Assembly (NCBI GenBank): GCA_963667375.1
Contig: OY763323.1
Coordinates: 682,001 to 746,000, forward strand
Source: G963556115 sp963667375
GTDB taxonomy: Bacteria > Planctomycetota > SZUA-567
Length of the DNA: 64,000 bases
Reading direction: 5' to 3'
The notes beneath the pieces are model-generated. The model was not told the origin of the DNA, did no database searches, and saw only the letters and a program-made list of their open reading frames with translations. How positions within the stretch are numbered: the first letter of the stretch is position 1; the number at the start of each line of letters is the position of its first letter. This document shows, one piece after another, positions 18,833 to 28,236 of the stretch. The translations under genes were made by a program, and so were the position numbers.

Positions 18833-19066
18833 ATGTTGATCACACTGCTGCTGTCATTATTATTTATTCCGGCACTGGTTCTATTTTATTTCTGCTTTCT
18901 TATGTCGATCATGCTGCTTTGTAACGGCGGAATCAAGGAAGGCGCTATTTTAGAGGTATTTTTGAAGAAGCACCGCCAAAAGCTGCGGTATATCTATCTG
19001 AAATTTTTAAGTGGTGGCGTAATTTGTGCTGTTATACCGGTGTTATGGTTTTATTTCAACAGCTAA
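18833..19066 (+). CDS. Small two-helix membrane protein
   Basis: This 77-residue protein has two predicted transmembrane helices (about 3-30 and 57-75) joined by a basic loop (KKHRQKLRY). It starts two bases after the yicC stop and ends 12 bases before gmk, so translational coupling makes it a real gene. In many bacteria the position between yicC and gmk is empty or holds remA/DUF370; this protein does not resemble that family. No function can be assigned. Confidence 0.65.
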   Translation: MLITLLLSLLFIPALVLFYFCFLMSIMLLCNGGIKEGAILEVFLKKHRQKLRYIYLKFLSGGVICAVIPVLWFYFNS

Positions 19067-19078
19067 AAGGATATAAAA

Positions 19079-19708
19079 ATGGGAAAAAGAGGCGTAATCG
19101 CAGTTATTTCAGGACCTGCTGGTAGTGGCAAAAGCACTATCGCAGAGAGACTTCTGGCTGATTCAGACAGTATCACCAGAGCGATAACCGCAACTACCAG
19201 ACAACCGCGTGCCGGTGAACAGAATGGCATTGATTACTTCTTCATGACCAAGGAAGAGTTCAGTCACGATCTTGATACCGGTAAATTCATCGAATATAAC
19301 GAGTTCAATAACAATTTTTATGGTACCCCACGTAAATATCTGGAAACCTGCATCGAAAACGGCAAAACCGTACTGCTGGTTATTGATGTCAATGGCGCTG
19401 AAGCTATAAAGAAGGAATTTCCGGCCGCGGTTACAATCTTCATACTCCCTCCAACCGAAGAAATTCTCAAGAACCGTCTCAGCGGTCGCGGAACAGAGGA
19501 CAGCAACTCCATCAGAGAGCGTCTGGCAATCGCAAAATATGAGATCAAAAAAATTGCAAATTATGATTATCTGGTAATTAATGATAATATTGATGACGCC
19601 GTCAGTGATACGGCTGCCATACTCGATATCACCAGCAAACATCGTCTGCTGGGAGGAGAGCTTGAGATGTGGAAAGAAGGCGGATACGCCAACTGGCATA
19701 ATAAATAA
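19079..19708 (+). CDS. gmk: Guanylate kinase
   Basis: This 209-residue enzyme phosphorylates GMP to GDP. Its P loop is GPAGSGKS at 12-19. The GMP-binding segment TTRQPRAGEQNGIDYFF and the EYNEFNNNFYGTP stretch are typical. VIDVNGAEAIK stands where the usual VLDIDVQG lies, and the LID region reads RLSGRGTEDSNSIRERL. A pair of aromatic and acidic residues near the C terminus (YDYLVIND) completes the fold. The ATG follows an AAAGGA site. It is embedded between yicC and lysC in the same direction, and the 77-base gap to lysC contains no terminator. Confidence 0.96.
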   Translation: MGKRGVIAVISGPAGSGKSTIAERLLADSDSITRAITATTRQPRAGEQNGIDYFFMTKEEFSHDLDTGKFIEYNEFNNNFYGTPRKYLETCIENGKTVLLVIDVNGAEAIKKEFPAAVTIFILPPTEEILKNRLSGRGTEDSNSIRERLAIAKYEIKKIANYDYLVINDNIDDAVSDTAAILDITSKHRLLGGELEMWKEGGYANWHNK

Positions 19709-19785
19709 CACTTTGCAGATAAATGCAGAGTAAATCATAATACTAATTAGCAACAGCTGTAATAAGAAAGGATGGAGTATTTGTT

Positions 19786-21120
19786 ATGATAGTTATGAAG
19801 TTTGGGGGAACAAGTGTCGGTACAGCAGAGAGCATACGTGAAACCTGTAGAATAATTACCGAGCGCAAAGATCGAAAACCATTTGTTGTAGTCTCAGCTC
19901 ACAACAGCCCAACCTGCCGCATGACAGATACGATTGTCCGCTCCGGCAAAGAAGCACTCGCCGGCAACGCCGATCCCCAGCCGGTTATAGATCTCCAGCA
20001 TCAGATATGTAAAGATCTGGGTATCCCGACAACCCTGGTCGCCGACCTGCTGCAGCGTTATTCAAATCTGCTTACCGGCATCAAAATGATCGGTGAGCTC
20101 TCTGACCGCACCTTTGACCTGCTGATGAGTTTTGGCGAGAGAATGTCACATCTGGTTATTGCCGAAGTTATCAACAGAGAATTCAATGCTGAAGCGGTTG
20201 CAATTTCAGCAATGGATCTTGGACTGAAGACCGACACCTGCTACGGCAGCGCTCAGCCTGATGAATCCTCATATCCAGCGATAAAAGAGAACGTTGAAAA
20301 AGCCGGTGATAAGATTATTATCACCACCGGTTTTATGGGGCTAAGCCCTGAAGGTCATATCGCCACCCTTGGACGCGGTGGTTCAGATTTTTCAGCAACC
20401 ATATTCGGTGCGGCAGTAGGAGCAGAAGAGGTACAGATCTGGACTGATGTTGATGGCGTAATGACCGCCGATCCCAAGGTCGCACCCAAAGCTTCAAGTA
20501 TTCCGGAACTTTCATTCCTTGAAGCGTCAGAGCTGTCATGGTACGGGGCGAAGGTACTGCACCCGTCAACTATGATTCCGGCCAAGAAACACAATATTCC
20601 GGTACGAGTACTCAACACCCACAAGGCTTCAGCTCCAGGCACACTGATTGTTTCCAGCCTCTCCAAAAGTGGAAGAGTCGCCAAAAGTATCGCTCATCAC
20701 AAGCATATCAAGATGGTAACCATCAGCTCCTCACGCATGCTCGGAACCTATGGTTTCATGGCTAAAGTCTTTGAAGTCTTCGCGATGAACAAAATAGATA
20801 TTCATATGATAGCGACCTCCGAGATCTCAATAAGTTTGAGTACTCCGGCCAATGCTGATCTTACAGGAGTTGAAGAAAGCTTGTCTAAGTATGGTGATGT
20901 CACTATCGAAGAAGATAAGGCGATAGTCTGCATCGTCGGTGAAAATATGGCCGGAACCCCTGGTGTTGCCGCCAGAGTAACCACTATTCTCGCGGAGGCG
21001 GGAATCAATATTAGAATGATTTCACAGGGTGCAAATGAGATAAATATCGCACTGCTTATCGATGTAGCCGATGCCAACTCCGCAGTGTCGGCACTGCATA
21101 AGGCAATTTTCGAAGACTGA
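19786..21120 (+). CDS. lysC: Aspartate kinase
   Basis: This 444-residue monofunctional aspartokinase makes aspartyl-phosphate for lysine, threonine and methionine synthesis. The N-terminal KFGGTSVG motif is at 5-12, followed by SFGERMSH, TLGRGGSDFSAT and WTDVDGVMTADP. The C-terminal third has two ACT domains (around VTISSSRMLGTYGFMAKVF and VCIVGENMAGTPGVAARV), so allosteric control by an end-product amino acid is expected. The gene has an AAAGGATGG ribosome site. It ends the run from secG, with a metallophosphoesterase 39 bases on. Confidence 0.96.
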   Translation: MIVMKFGGTSVGTAESIRETCRIITERKDRKPFVVVSAHNSPTCRMTDTIVRSGKEALAGNADPQPVIDLQHQICKDLGIPTTLVADLLQRYSNLLTGIKMIGELSDRTFDLLMSFGERMSHLVIAEVINREFNAEAVAISAMDLGLKTDTCYGSAQPDESSYPAIKENVEKAGDKIIITTGFMGLSPEGHIATLGRGGSDFSATIFGAAVGAEEVQIWTDVDGVMTADPKVAPKASSIPELSFLEASELSWYGAKVLHPSTMIPAKKHNIPVRVLNTHKASAPGTLIVSSLSKSGRVAKSIAHHKHIKMVTISSSRMLGTYGFMAKVFEVFAMNKIDIHMIATSEISISLSTPANADLTGVEESLSKYGDVTIEEDKAIVCIVGENMAGTPGVAARVTTILAEAGINIRMISQGANEINIALLIDVADANSAVSALHKAIFED

Positions 21121-21159
21121 TGAATACCGGGCATTTGAGCTTGAAGGAGAGTAAACAAT

Positions 21160-21903
21160 ATGTATACAGCCATCATCTCTGATATACATAGCAATCTGGA
21201 GGCACTCAAAGCGGTACTTGCCGATATAGCTACCACCAGGGCAGATAGAATATTCTGCCTTGGTGATTGCATTGGTTATGGGCCGAACCCCCGGGAATGC
21301 CTCAAACTGCTCCGGAACACCTGTGATCTCATCCTGATGGGTAACCACGAACAGGCGATACTCAAAGGTCCGGCAAACTTCACTCCGCTTGCCGCCAAAG
21401 CCCTCGACTGGACAGCCTCCAGACTGAATTCACCAGACATTCTGGCGTACCTTTCAAATCTTCCTGATCACTATATCGAAGGACGCACCTGTTATGTTCA
21501 CGGCAGTATCAAAGATCCGATAAATGAATATGTTCGAGAAGCCGACAGCCCTTGGATGTTCTATCAGCTCGTCAACACCCTGCGTAATGACTTCGTGAAT
21601 ATCGACCACTGTTTTGTCGGTCATAACCACCGGGCCTTTCTTGGCACCGAAATGGGGTATATCTTTCCGCATGATGATCAGCAGCCGCAGCTGAACTTCA
21701 ATCTTAAAGGCCAGAAAGCCTATATTTCCACCGGTTCCGTCGGCCAGCCGCGAGATGGTGACAACCGCGCCGCCTGGGTTCTCTTCGACGGCACTACCGC
21801 CGAATACCACCGTGTGGAATACGACTGGCGGCTTACTGCGGAAAAAATCTTCAATACCACCCTGCCAAAATTCTTGGCTGAACGCCTCGAATTCGGTGAT
21901 TGA
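21160..21903 (+). CDS. Metallophosphoesterase (YfcE/MJ0936-like)
   Basis: This 247-residue calcineurin-like phosphoesterase has the ordered metal motifs SDIHSN (D8, H10), LGDCIGYG, GNHE, VHGS and GHNHR, then GSVGQPRDGD near the C terminus, as in bacterial and archaeal phosphodiesterases of the DUF2383/MPE group. It probably binds two divalent metals. The substrate is not known; relatives cleave artificial phosphodiesters. It has a GGAG ribosome site, lies 39 bases after lysC, and precedes a 300-base gap with a promoter for the next gene. Confidence 0.9.
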   Translation: MYTAIISDIHSNLEALKAVLADIATTRADRIFCLGDCIGYGPNPRECLKLLRNTCDLILMGNHEQAILKGPANFTPLAAKALDWTASRLNSPDILAYLSNLPDHYIEGRTCYVHGSIKDPINEYVREADSPWMFYQLVNTLRNDFVNIDHCFVGHNHRAFLGTEMGYIFPHDDQQPQLNFNLKGQKAYISTGSVGQPRDGDNRAAWVLFDGTTAEYHRVEYDWRLTAEKIFNTTLPKFLAERLEFGD

Positions 21904-22101
21904 AAAGGCAGCCACATAATTATTATTCTCAATAACAGTCGCAAAAGCCCCATTCTAACACCAGCGATTAGCCCCGAACTGCCAAGCTGCCGCTTGACAG
22001 CCTATAAAAACCAACTGTTTTAAACTTATTTATCAACACTTCGTACTCCTAATCAACTGTCAGCAAAATAATACTACTTTGTACAAAGACCTTAATAATC
22101 A

Positions 22102-22129
22102 TTGATAAGCGCTAAATATTCCATATAAT
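22102..22129 (+). promoter_or_regulatory. Sigma-70-type promoter of the rseP-like gene
   Basis: TTGATA (22102-22107) and TATAAT (22124-22129) are separated by 16 bases and match the housekeeping consensus at 11 of 12 positions. A start near 22136 would give a leader of about 70 bases. The rest of the 21904-22204 gap shows nothing else clear. Confidence 0.65.
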
Positions 22130-22204
22130 TATTATGGTTAATAATACAAACATATTAAATATTAATAAGACTATAACTATACTGTTATCAGGAGCCAAGA
22201 TAAA

Positions 22205-24298
22205 ATGTCTGAACTTTTAAGCTCAATCTGGAGTATTCCGATTGTCATATTTGCTTTTTCAATTCTAATATTTATCCATGAACTTGGGCACTACTGTGCC
22301 GCACTGCTTGTCGGAGTAAGGCCGGAACGCTTCTTTGTCGGTTTTGATATTTACGGACTCGGCATTTCGCGTGAATATAAGGGCTGTGTCTACGGCATAG
22401 GACTGCTGCCGCTTGGTGGTTACTGCAAACTCACCGGACAGTCTGATGACCCCAGAGAGCAGAAACGTAACGCCAGCAAAGGTTACAAAGACTACGATTA
22501 TAATGCTAAACCTCTCTGGGCTCGGGCGCTAATTATAAGTGCCGGAGTCATAATGAATATGATTTTCGGGTTTCTGCTGCTGATGTACGGCTATATGCAT
22601 GGAGTACCTACCAGCCCGGCCGTTGCCGGTATCGTAATTGAGAATACCCCTGCCGCCAATGCTGATATCAGATCAGGGGATGAAATTCTAACCATCAATG
22701 GTGAAGAAATGCCAGATTTTACCAAGGTTAAAGAGACCTTTGTCATGAATCCAGGCGAAGAGTTTATTGTCAAACTCCGCAGAAACGGCGAGGTAATTGA
22801 AAGAAGGGTTATGGGTAATCAGGGACCTGACGGTCTGAATCAGGTTGGCCTGATGCCGGCAATCAATACTACCGTGGTTCTTGATTCCACCGACATTCCA
22901 TTTGCTAAAGAACTTTATACCGATACGCTGCAGGACAATGATAAAATCATAAGCATCAACGGCAAAGATATAACTCCTGCGTTAACTGGTGGTTATAAAG
23001 TATATGAAACAATTGAAAGTAGTCCCGGACAAAAAGTGGCACTCAAAGTTGAGCGCGACGGCAAAGTTCTGGACTTCGACCTTCCGGTTCTCGGTACCGG
23101 TACTTATGATTTCGGCTACCGCGTTTCCATAGGAATCAAAGCTGTAGTCCCTAATTCACCGGCAGAGAAATCCGGACTTCAGGCCGGTGATCTGATCACT
23201 TCTATCGAGGTTGACGGCAAGGATTACCCGCTGCTCAGTTCCTCAGGATTTATTACTGCCATCACCTCACAGGCATTTCTGCCGGTTGAGGTCGGCTATA
23301 CCCGCGATGGCAAGACCCTAAGCAGTAAAATCAAACCGGTTTTCATGGGCTGGGATACCGAAATAAGCCGCACTGCAGACAGTTTTCTCGGTGTCGGTGT
23401 TGAAGGTTATCAGGTAAATAAAGTGCTTCAGGAAGATTCTCCGTTGAAAGTAGGCGACATTATCACCAGTATAAATGGTCGTGATGTCAAGGATTTCACC
23501 AGTCTTCAGCGAGCGGTCACCAGTTCCTGTACCTCTCCTATCGTAATCAATACCAGCAGAAAACAGGGCATAACCATAGCACCTGAAATCTCTCTGGATA
23601 CCGCAACCGCCCAGATCGGCATTATTATGGAGCCGCTGCCAACAGTACATAAAGTGCTAAAGGACAGTGAAGCCAGTAAATTTCTTACCCCCGGCAGCAC
23701 TATCACCAGTGTACTTCTCAGCCCTGATCTGCAGCAGACTGCCGTAACCTGGCTGGACCGCAATCAGCAGCCGCAGCCAGTTCATATTTTCAAAACTCCA
23801 GAAACAAATATAGCCAGCGCTCAGAATTCAGAAATTTCCGGCTATCTTCCTTTCGGACTCAACATCGCCAAGATCAAGCAACCGGTAAAGAGTATCAGTA
23901 CAGCCGCCGTAATGGCAGTTGATAAATCAATTGACATGTCAAAGACGATCTATCAGCTGCTGCACCGACTGATTGTCCATGATATTTCAGCCAATGCAAT
24001 CTCCGGTCCGATCGGCATTCTGCGAATTATGAAGAGCGCGGCAGAAGGTGATGACGGCTTTATGAAGATCATCTCGCTGCTGGCACTGCTGAGTATAAAT
24101 CTGGCAGTTGTCAATCTGCTGCCATTCCCGGTTCTGGACGGAGGACATCTGGTCTTTATCATTTATGAATGGATAACCAGAAGACCCCCAAGTGAAAAGT
24201 TCCGTATCGCCTCACAGTATTTCGGAGCTATCTGCCTCTTTTCACTGATGATATATGTTACCTTCAACGATGTTATCAAGTGGATTTCCGGATCCTGA
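22205..24298 (+). CDS. rseP: RseP-type site-2 protease with four or five PDZ-like repeats
   Basis: This 697-residue integral-membrane zinc protease has its metal motif HELGH at 25-29 in TM1, a GGY strand region at 71-73, and the partner motif NLLPFPVLDGGH near the C terminus. Regulated intramembrane proteolysis of anti-sigma factors or signal peptides is the family role. Between the membrane parts lie PDZ-like domains at about 141-200, 222-295, 306-378 and 398-460, and a fifth weaker one at about 470-530. E. coli RseP has two PDZ domains and about 450 residues, so this periplasmic region is greatly expanded. The gene overlaps none of its neighbours once the next start is set at 24324. Confidence 0.9.
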   Translation: MSELLSSIWSIPIVIFAFSILIFIHELGHYCAALLVGVRPERFFVGFDIYGLGISREYKGCVYGIGLLPLGGYCKLTGQSDDPREQKRNASKGYKDYDYNAKPLWARALIISAGVIMNMIFGFLLLMYGYMHGVPTSPAVAGIVIENTPAANADIRSGDEILTINGEEMPDFTKVKETFVMNPGEEFIVKLRRNGEVIERRVMGNQGPDGLNQVGLMPAINTTVVLDSTDIPFAKELYTDTLQDNDKIISINGKDITPALTGGYKVYETIESSPGQKVALKVERDGKVLDFDLPVLGTGTYDFGYRVSIGIKAVVPNSPAEKSGLQAGDLITSIEVDGKDYPLLSSSGFITAITSQAFLPVEVGYTRDGKTLSSKIKPVFMGWDTEISRTADSFLGVGVEGYQVNKVLQEDSPLKVGDIITSINGRDVKDFTSLQRAVTSSCTSPIVINTSRKQGITIAPEISLDTATAQIGIIMEPLPTVHKVLKDSEASKFLTPGSTITSVLLSPDLQQTAVTWLDRNQQPQPVHIFKTPETNIASAQNSEISGYLPFGLNIAKIKQPVKSISTAAVMAVDKSIDMSKTIYQLLHRLIVHDISANAISGPIGILRIMKSAAEGDDGFMKIISLLALLSINLAVVNLLPFPVLDGGHLVFIIYEWITRRPPSEKFRIASQYFGAICLFSLMIYVTFNDVIKWISGS

Positions 24299-24323
24299 AT
24301 ATTCTGCGACATTGAGAACAAAT

Positions 24324-25190
24324 ATGAGAAAAGAACTCATTGTCAACGCTGATGATCTCGGACTTACCGATAAAGTAAGTCTGGGAATAGAAAAGAGTTA
24401 CCTACAGGGGATCGTCAGCTCAACCAGCATAATGGCAAATACCCCGGGGTTTTCCGAAGGAGTTCAGGTTGCACTGCGTAATCCCGGACTGGGTGTAGGC
24501 ATACACCTCAATATTATCCGGGGCTGGCCACTCGGCGAAATAGAAGAGATCCATCCGCTTCTGGATAATGACGGCAGATTTATCAGCAACATGTTTCACA
24601 TCGGCAGACTGGCTGCTAACCGGGACTTTCTGAAAGCTGCAGAAATAGAGTATCGCCTCCAGATAGAGCGGGTACTCGACAGCGGCATAAAACCGGATCA
24701 CCTCGATTTCGAAAAACACCACGGCATCTGGAAAAACCTTTATAAACTTGGTGAACAACTGGCGACAGAGTACAAACTGGCACTGCGCTCATACCATGAG
24801 CCACTCCTGTTTGTGCTGCAGAATCTGCCTTTTCCGGGTTATGGAAAAATCTGGAAAGCACTGCATCTGAAATGTTACGAAACGGTTTTCCACCGTAACC
24901 CTACCGTCCCTGCCCCGGATTATTTCTTCGGTCAGACACATATAGGCAGAATAAACCGGGATTTTCTGCTCTCACTGCTCGCGAAGCTGCCGGAGGGAGT
25001 CTCAGAAATCATGACTCATCCGGGATACAATATCCCGGAAAATTTCCTGCAGTCTGAAACTGGAAGTTCCTGGATAAATACTCTACGGGAAGCAGAATTA
25101 GCAGCCCTCTGCGATCCCGAAGTCAGAGATAAACTCCATAATTTCGGAATAAAATTAACCACCTTCCGAGAAGGTTTGCTATGCATATGA
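24324..25190 (+). CDS. ChbG/HpnK (YdjC) family deacetylase
   Basis: This 288-residue carbohydrate deacetylase fold starts with the diagnostic NADDLGL at 8-14. It also has the metal-site HLDFEKHHG motif and the THPGY motif near the end. Family members remove acetyl from N-acetylated sugars, such as chitin disaccharides or hopanoid intermediates. The ATG at 24324 is chosen because the NADDLG motif follows directly; an earlier in-frame ATG at 24255 lies inside rseP. The gap to rseP is 25 bases, so the two are likely co-transcribed. The substrate is unknown. Confidence 0.88.
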   Translation: MRKELIVNADDLGLTDKVSLGIEKSYLQGIVSSTSIMANTPGFSEGVQVALRNPGLGVGIHLNIIRGWPLGEIEEIHPLLDNDGRFISNMFHIGRLAANRDFLKAAEIEYRLQIERVLDSGIKPDHLDFEKHHGIWKNLYKLGEQLATEYKLALRSYHEPLLFVLQNLPFPGYGKIWKALHLKCYETVFHRNPTVPAPDYFFGQTHIGRINRDFLLSLLAKLPEGVSEIMTHPGYNIPENFLQSETGSSWINTLREAELAALCDPEVRDKLHNFGIKLTTFREGLLCI

Positions 25191-25234
25191 CACATATATA
25201 TATTGTTAACCATCTATGATATAAGGAGATAATA

Positions 25235-25939
25235 ATGGCAATGTATCCGTTGTTCGATCCGCTGTACCTAATGATAATAATTCCTACAGTCTTTCTGTCT
25301 ATCTGGGCTCAGGCAAAGGTTAAAGGCGCCTACACCAAGTGGAGCAAGGTGCAGAACCGCCGCGGTATGCGCGGAGCTGACGCTGCCAGGGACATGCTCA
25401 GTCGTGAGGGTATCCATGATGTGAAAATTGAGATGATCCGGGGCTGGCTCAGTGACCACTATGATCCCAGCACCAAGACCCTGCGCCTCTCACCCGAAGT
25501 TTACAACGGCAGCAGCATTGCTTCAGTAGGTATCGCCTGTCATGAAGCCGGACATGCCCTGCAGCATGCACACCACTACGCATTTCTCGGTCTCAGAAGC
25601 ATGCTGGTACCGGCGGCAAACATTGGCAGCAAACTTTCATGGATTGTTATCTTTGCCGGAATACTCCTGAATATCATGGGTCTGGCCAAAATCGGTGTCG
25701 TTCTATTCGGATTTGTTGTACTCTTCCAGCTTGTTACCCTGCCGGTTGAAATAAATGCCTCTTCCCGTGCCAAGCACGCTCTGGTCTTCAACGGGGTTCT
25801 CAGTGACAGCTATGAAATAGAAGGTGTCAATAATGTTCTTGATGCCGCTGCCATGACCTATGTCGCTGCCACTATCGCCGCGCTTGGGCAGTTTCTGTAT
25901 TATGCACTACGGGTCTTTGGTGGGAATAACCGCGACTGA
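25235..25939 (+). CDS. YugP-like membrane zinc metallopeptidase
   Basis: This 234-residue protein belongs to the neutral zinc metallopeptidase (peptidase family of B. subtilis YugP). A membrane helix at about 6-26 is followed by a KVKGAYTKWSKV motif, the strand and loop LRLSPEVYNGSSIASVGI, the zinc motif HEAGH at 103-107, and two or three membrane helices at about 125-180 and 205-225. The C-terminal PVEINASSRA motif is typical. An AAGGAG site precedes the start. The substrate is unknown. It follows the deacetylase by 44 bases in the same direction. Confidence 0.9.
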   Translation: MAMYPLFDPLYLMIIIPTVFLSIWAQAKVKGAYTKWSKVQNRRGMRGADAARDMLSREGIHDVKIEMIRGWLSDHYDPSTKTLRLSPEVYNGSSIASVGIACHEAGHALQHAHHYAFLGLRSMLVPAANIGSKLSWIVIFAGILLNIMGLAKIGVVLFGFVVLFQLVTLPVEINASSRAKHALVFNGVLSDSYEIEGVNNVLDAAAMTYVAATIAALGQFLYYALRVFGGNNRD

Positions 25940-26024
25940 CCTGGTGAAAACGCTATAAACCAAACTTAAATTTTAGATGCATCCATAAATCTGAATTGCA
26001 GCTTAGAGACACGAAAGGATTCTG

Positions 26025-27332
26025 ATGAAGCTCACCGCCGATCTGCACAGCCACTCCGGACACGCCGGTGGAGTAGGAATGATTTCGCTTGACGGTATTG
26101 CCCGGACCATGAAACTCAAGGGAATTGATGTTTTTGGCAGCGGTGACTGTCTCCAACCAGACTGGAATCAATTCCTGCAGCAGGAACTTACCGAAGCCGA
26201 ACCCGGACTCTTCAGAATACAGGAGAGTGATTCAGCCCGGTTTCTACTCCAGACCGAGGTTATTTTCACCGCTCCGGCTCCACTGGGCGGCAGAAAGACA
26301 GTTCATACCATCCTCCTCTTCCCTGATTTTACAACCACCATGCAGAGTATGAAACTTCTGGCGAGTTGGGAGGTCAAGCTGAATATGGGGCGTCCATTCG
26401 TTAAATGTAATGCTGCGGACGAAGTCAGCAGCAGGCTCTACTCACTGCTGGAGATCTCAGACAGGATTATGGTCATTCCCGCTCATGTCCTGACACCGCA
26501 GGGAATCTACGGCCCGGAACGTCCTGTTACCTTCCTTCATGAATTTTACGGTGATTTCGCGAGAGAAATATACGCCGTCGAGACCGGACTCTCAGCAGAC
26601 CCGGAGATACTCGCCCTCATCCCGGAACTGGACGACCGCACCCTTATCTCCAACTCAGACTGCCACAGTGCCGCCCTCAACCGTATTGGCCGGGAATACA
26701 CCGCCCTTGATATCGCGGAAAAAAGTTACAACGGCATAACTGACGCCATAAAAAACCACAAAATTACGTATACCGCCGAATTCACCCCAGCTGAAGGCCG
26801 CTACTTTCTAACCGGTCACCGCGCTGGCAAGCGTGGTCATAAAGCCGGTGAATACTGCTATTTTTCACCGGATAAATCACCCGCTTTCTGTCCGATATGC
26901 GCCAAACCACTGGTAGAAGGAGTTCTGGAACGGGCGCTTCACCTCTCACAACTGCAGGGAGAAGCAAGAACACTCGATACTATCACCCCCAGACAGAAAT
27001 ACCTGACTCTGATACCGCTAACCGAGGTTATCGCAGCAGGTTTTGCTGTCAAAAATTCATCATCACAAAAGGTGCTTGCAGAGTTTGACAAAATAATTAA
27101 AATTACCGGTACCGAGGAAAAACTCTGGAATCTGGAGTTCCCTGTGATTCAGGAAAAAATCGGTGAGGTGATTGCCGACTCTACTTTAGAGGCGATAAAA
27201 GCCATTATTAACGGAAATTATGCATTCAGTCCATTGGGTTACGACGGCGAATACGGCACCTTAAAACTCGGCGAAAAAGCGGAATGGTTCGGACAGGAAG
27301 TAATCCACGGTGGTACAAAAGGTTTATTTTAA
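26025..27332 (+). CDS. Endonuclease Q family protein (PHP domain)
   Basis: This 435-residue protein has an N-terminal PHP domain with TADLHSHSGH near 3-12, a GSGDCLQPDW motif, VIPAHVLTPQGIYG, and SNSDCHSA near 219, which supply metal ligands. A C-terminal zinc-like module (GEYCYFSP and FCPICAKPL) and the LPLTEVIAA-type region (TLIPLTEVIAAGF) follow. This order matches EndoQ, which nicks 5' of hypoxanthine, uracil and abasic sites in archaea and some bacteria. The first cysteine pair is incomplete (one Cys in GEYCYF), a possible loss of one zinc ligand. A small membrane protein follows at 27 bases. Confidence 0.8.
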   Translation: MKLTADLHSHSGHAGGVGMISLDGIARTMKLKGIDVFGSGDCLQPDWNQFLQQELTEAEPGLFRIQESDSARFLLQTEVIFTAPAPLGGRKTVHTILLFPDFTTTMQSMKLLASWEVKLNMGRPFVKCNAADEVSSRLYSLLEISDRIMVIPAHVLTPQGIYGPERPVTFLHEFYGDFAREIYAVETGLSADPEILALIPELDDRTLISNSDCHSAALNRIGREYTALDIAEKSYNGITDAIKNHKITYTAEFTPAEGRYFLTGHRAGKRGHKAGEYCYFSPDKSPAFCPICAKPLVEGVLERALHLSQLQGEARTLDTITPRQKYLTLIPLTEVIAAGFAVKNSSSQKVLAEFDKIIKITGTEEKLWNLEFPVIQEKIGEVIADSTLEAIKAIINGNYAFSPLGYDGEYGTLKLGEKAEWFGQEVIHGGTKGLF

Positions 27333-27359
27333 CAATTAAAATCAGGAGCAGCGACAATC

Positions 27360-27566
27360 ATGAATAAGTATGTCAGAATAGGTTTTTTTCCCATCATGAT
27401 ACTGGCAGGTATCTTCACAGTCACCATGTGCAGCCTGATCACAGCTCCGATCGCATTCTACCACTGGCTGAAAGAACGCCGGCTGGCACCGCAAGATCTT
27501 GCAAATGCTGAAAAATATATCACTGAATTCCACGCCAACCTCAACGAAAAAACCCGTAACTCCTGA
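27360..27566 (+). CDS. Small membrane protein
   Basis: This 68-residue protein has one hydrophobic helix (about 8-36) and a charged C-terminal helix. It follows the endonuclease Q gene by 27 bases with an AGGAGC ribosome site. It ends one base before the plsC stop codon on the other strand. Its family is not recognised. Confidence 0.55.
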   Translation: MNKYVRIGFFPIMILAGIFTVTMCSLITAPIAFYHWLKERRLAPQDLANAEKYITEFHANLNEKTRNS

Positions 27567-27567
27567 T

Positions 27568-28236
27568 TCAGCACATACGCCGATGCAGTTTTATCCCGGA
27601 TAACTCCGCAATCTGCTCCATAATCAGCCGTGAAAGCTCTGCAATCAGTATTTCCCGTTCCGCCTTCTCTGCAGTATGATATAAGCGGCTCATCGCCGTA
27701 GTATCAATCAGTCTGCCGTAATTAATCTGGGCACGGGCTTTGAAATTAAATTTCTGCCCCGGTGCATAGATCTCCCTGGTTCCGCGTAGCCCGACCGGCA
27801 GAACCGGCGCTCCACTTTCCAAGGCCAGCAGAGCCGCACCAGGTCTGGGCAGTCGTAAATTCACCCCGTTATTCAGGTGACCTTCCGGAAAGATCATTAC
27901 CTGCTCGCCCTTCTCTAAATACGCCAGAGCCAGCCCGAACATTCTGGCAATACTCTCCTTATTCTGCCGATTTACCGGAATACATTTGCCGCAGCGAAGA
28001 ATATATCCGAAAAAATCCTCACGGAACGACTCCTCCTGCACCACCGTATGACATGGAGAGAGACGTGTCGTATTTATCAGCGCTGTTATCATCACCCCGT
28101 CAATCAAACTGGAATGATTTGGAGCTATAATAACTGCGCCGCGCCGCGGCAATCGGTCTCTACCGCTGATCTTGCTTACCAGCCAGCGTATGCTGAGGTA
28201 GCTACCAGAACGTACAAGCGGAAAGCATTTTATCAT
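27568..28236 (-). CDS. plsC: 1-acyl-glycerol-3-phosphate acyltransferase
   Basis: This 222-residue membrane-associated enzyme transfers a second acyl chain to make phosphatidic acid. The acyltransferase HX4D motif is NHSSLID (H41-D46). The substrate-binding block reads FPEGHLNNG, where many relatives have FPEGTRS. A third block, GAPVLPVGLRG, is present. It begins one base after the stop codon of hsp33, so the pair is probably translationally coupled. The enzyme is slightly shorter than E. coli PlsC (245) and lacks extra membrane helices. Confidence 0.9.
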   Translation of the reverse strand: MIKCFPLVRSGSYLSIRWLVSKISGRDRLPRRGAVIIAPNHSSLIDGVMITALINTTRLSPCHTVVQEESFREDFFGYILRCGKCIPVNRQNKESIARMFGLALAYLEKGEQVMIFPEGHLNNGVNLRLPRPGAALLALESGAPVLPVGLRGTREIYAPGQKFNFKARAQINYGRLIDTTAMSRLYHTAEKAEREILIAELSRLIMEQIAELSGIKLHRRMC

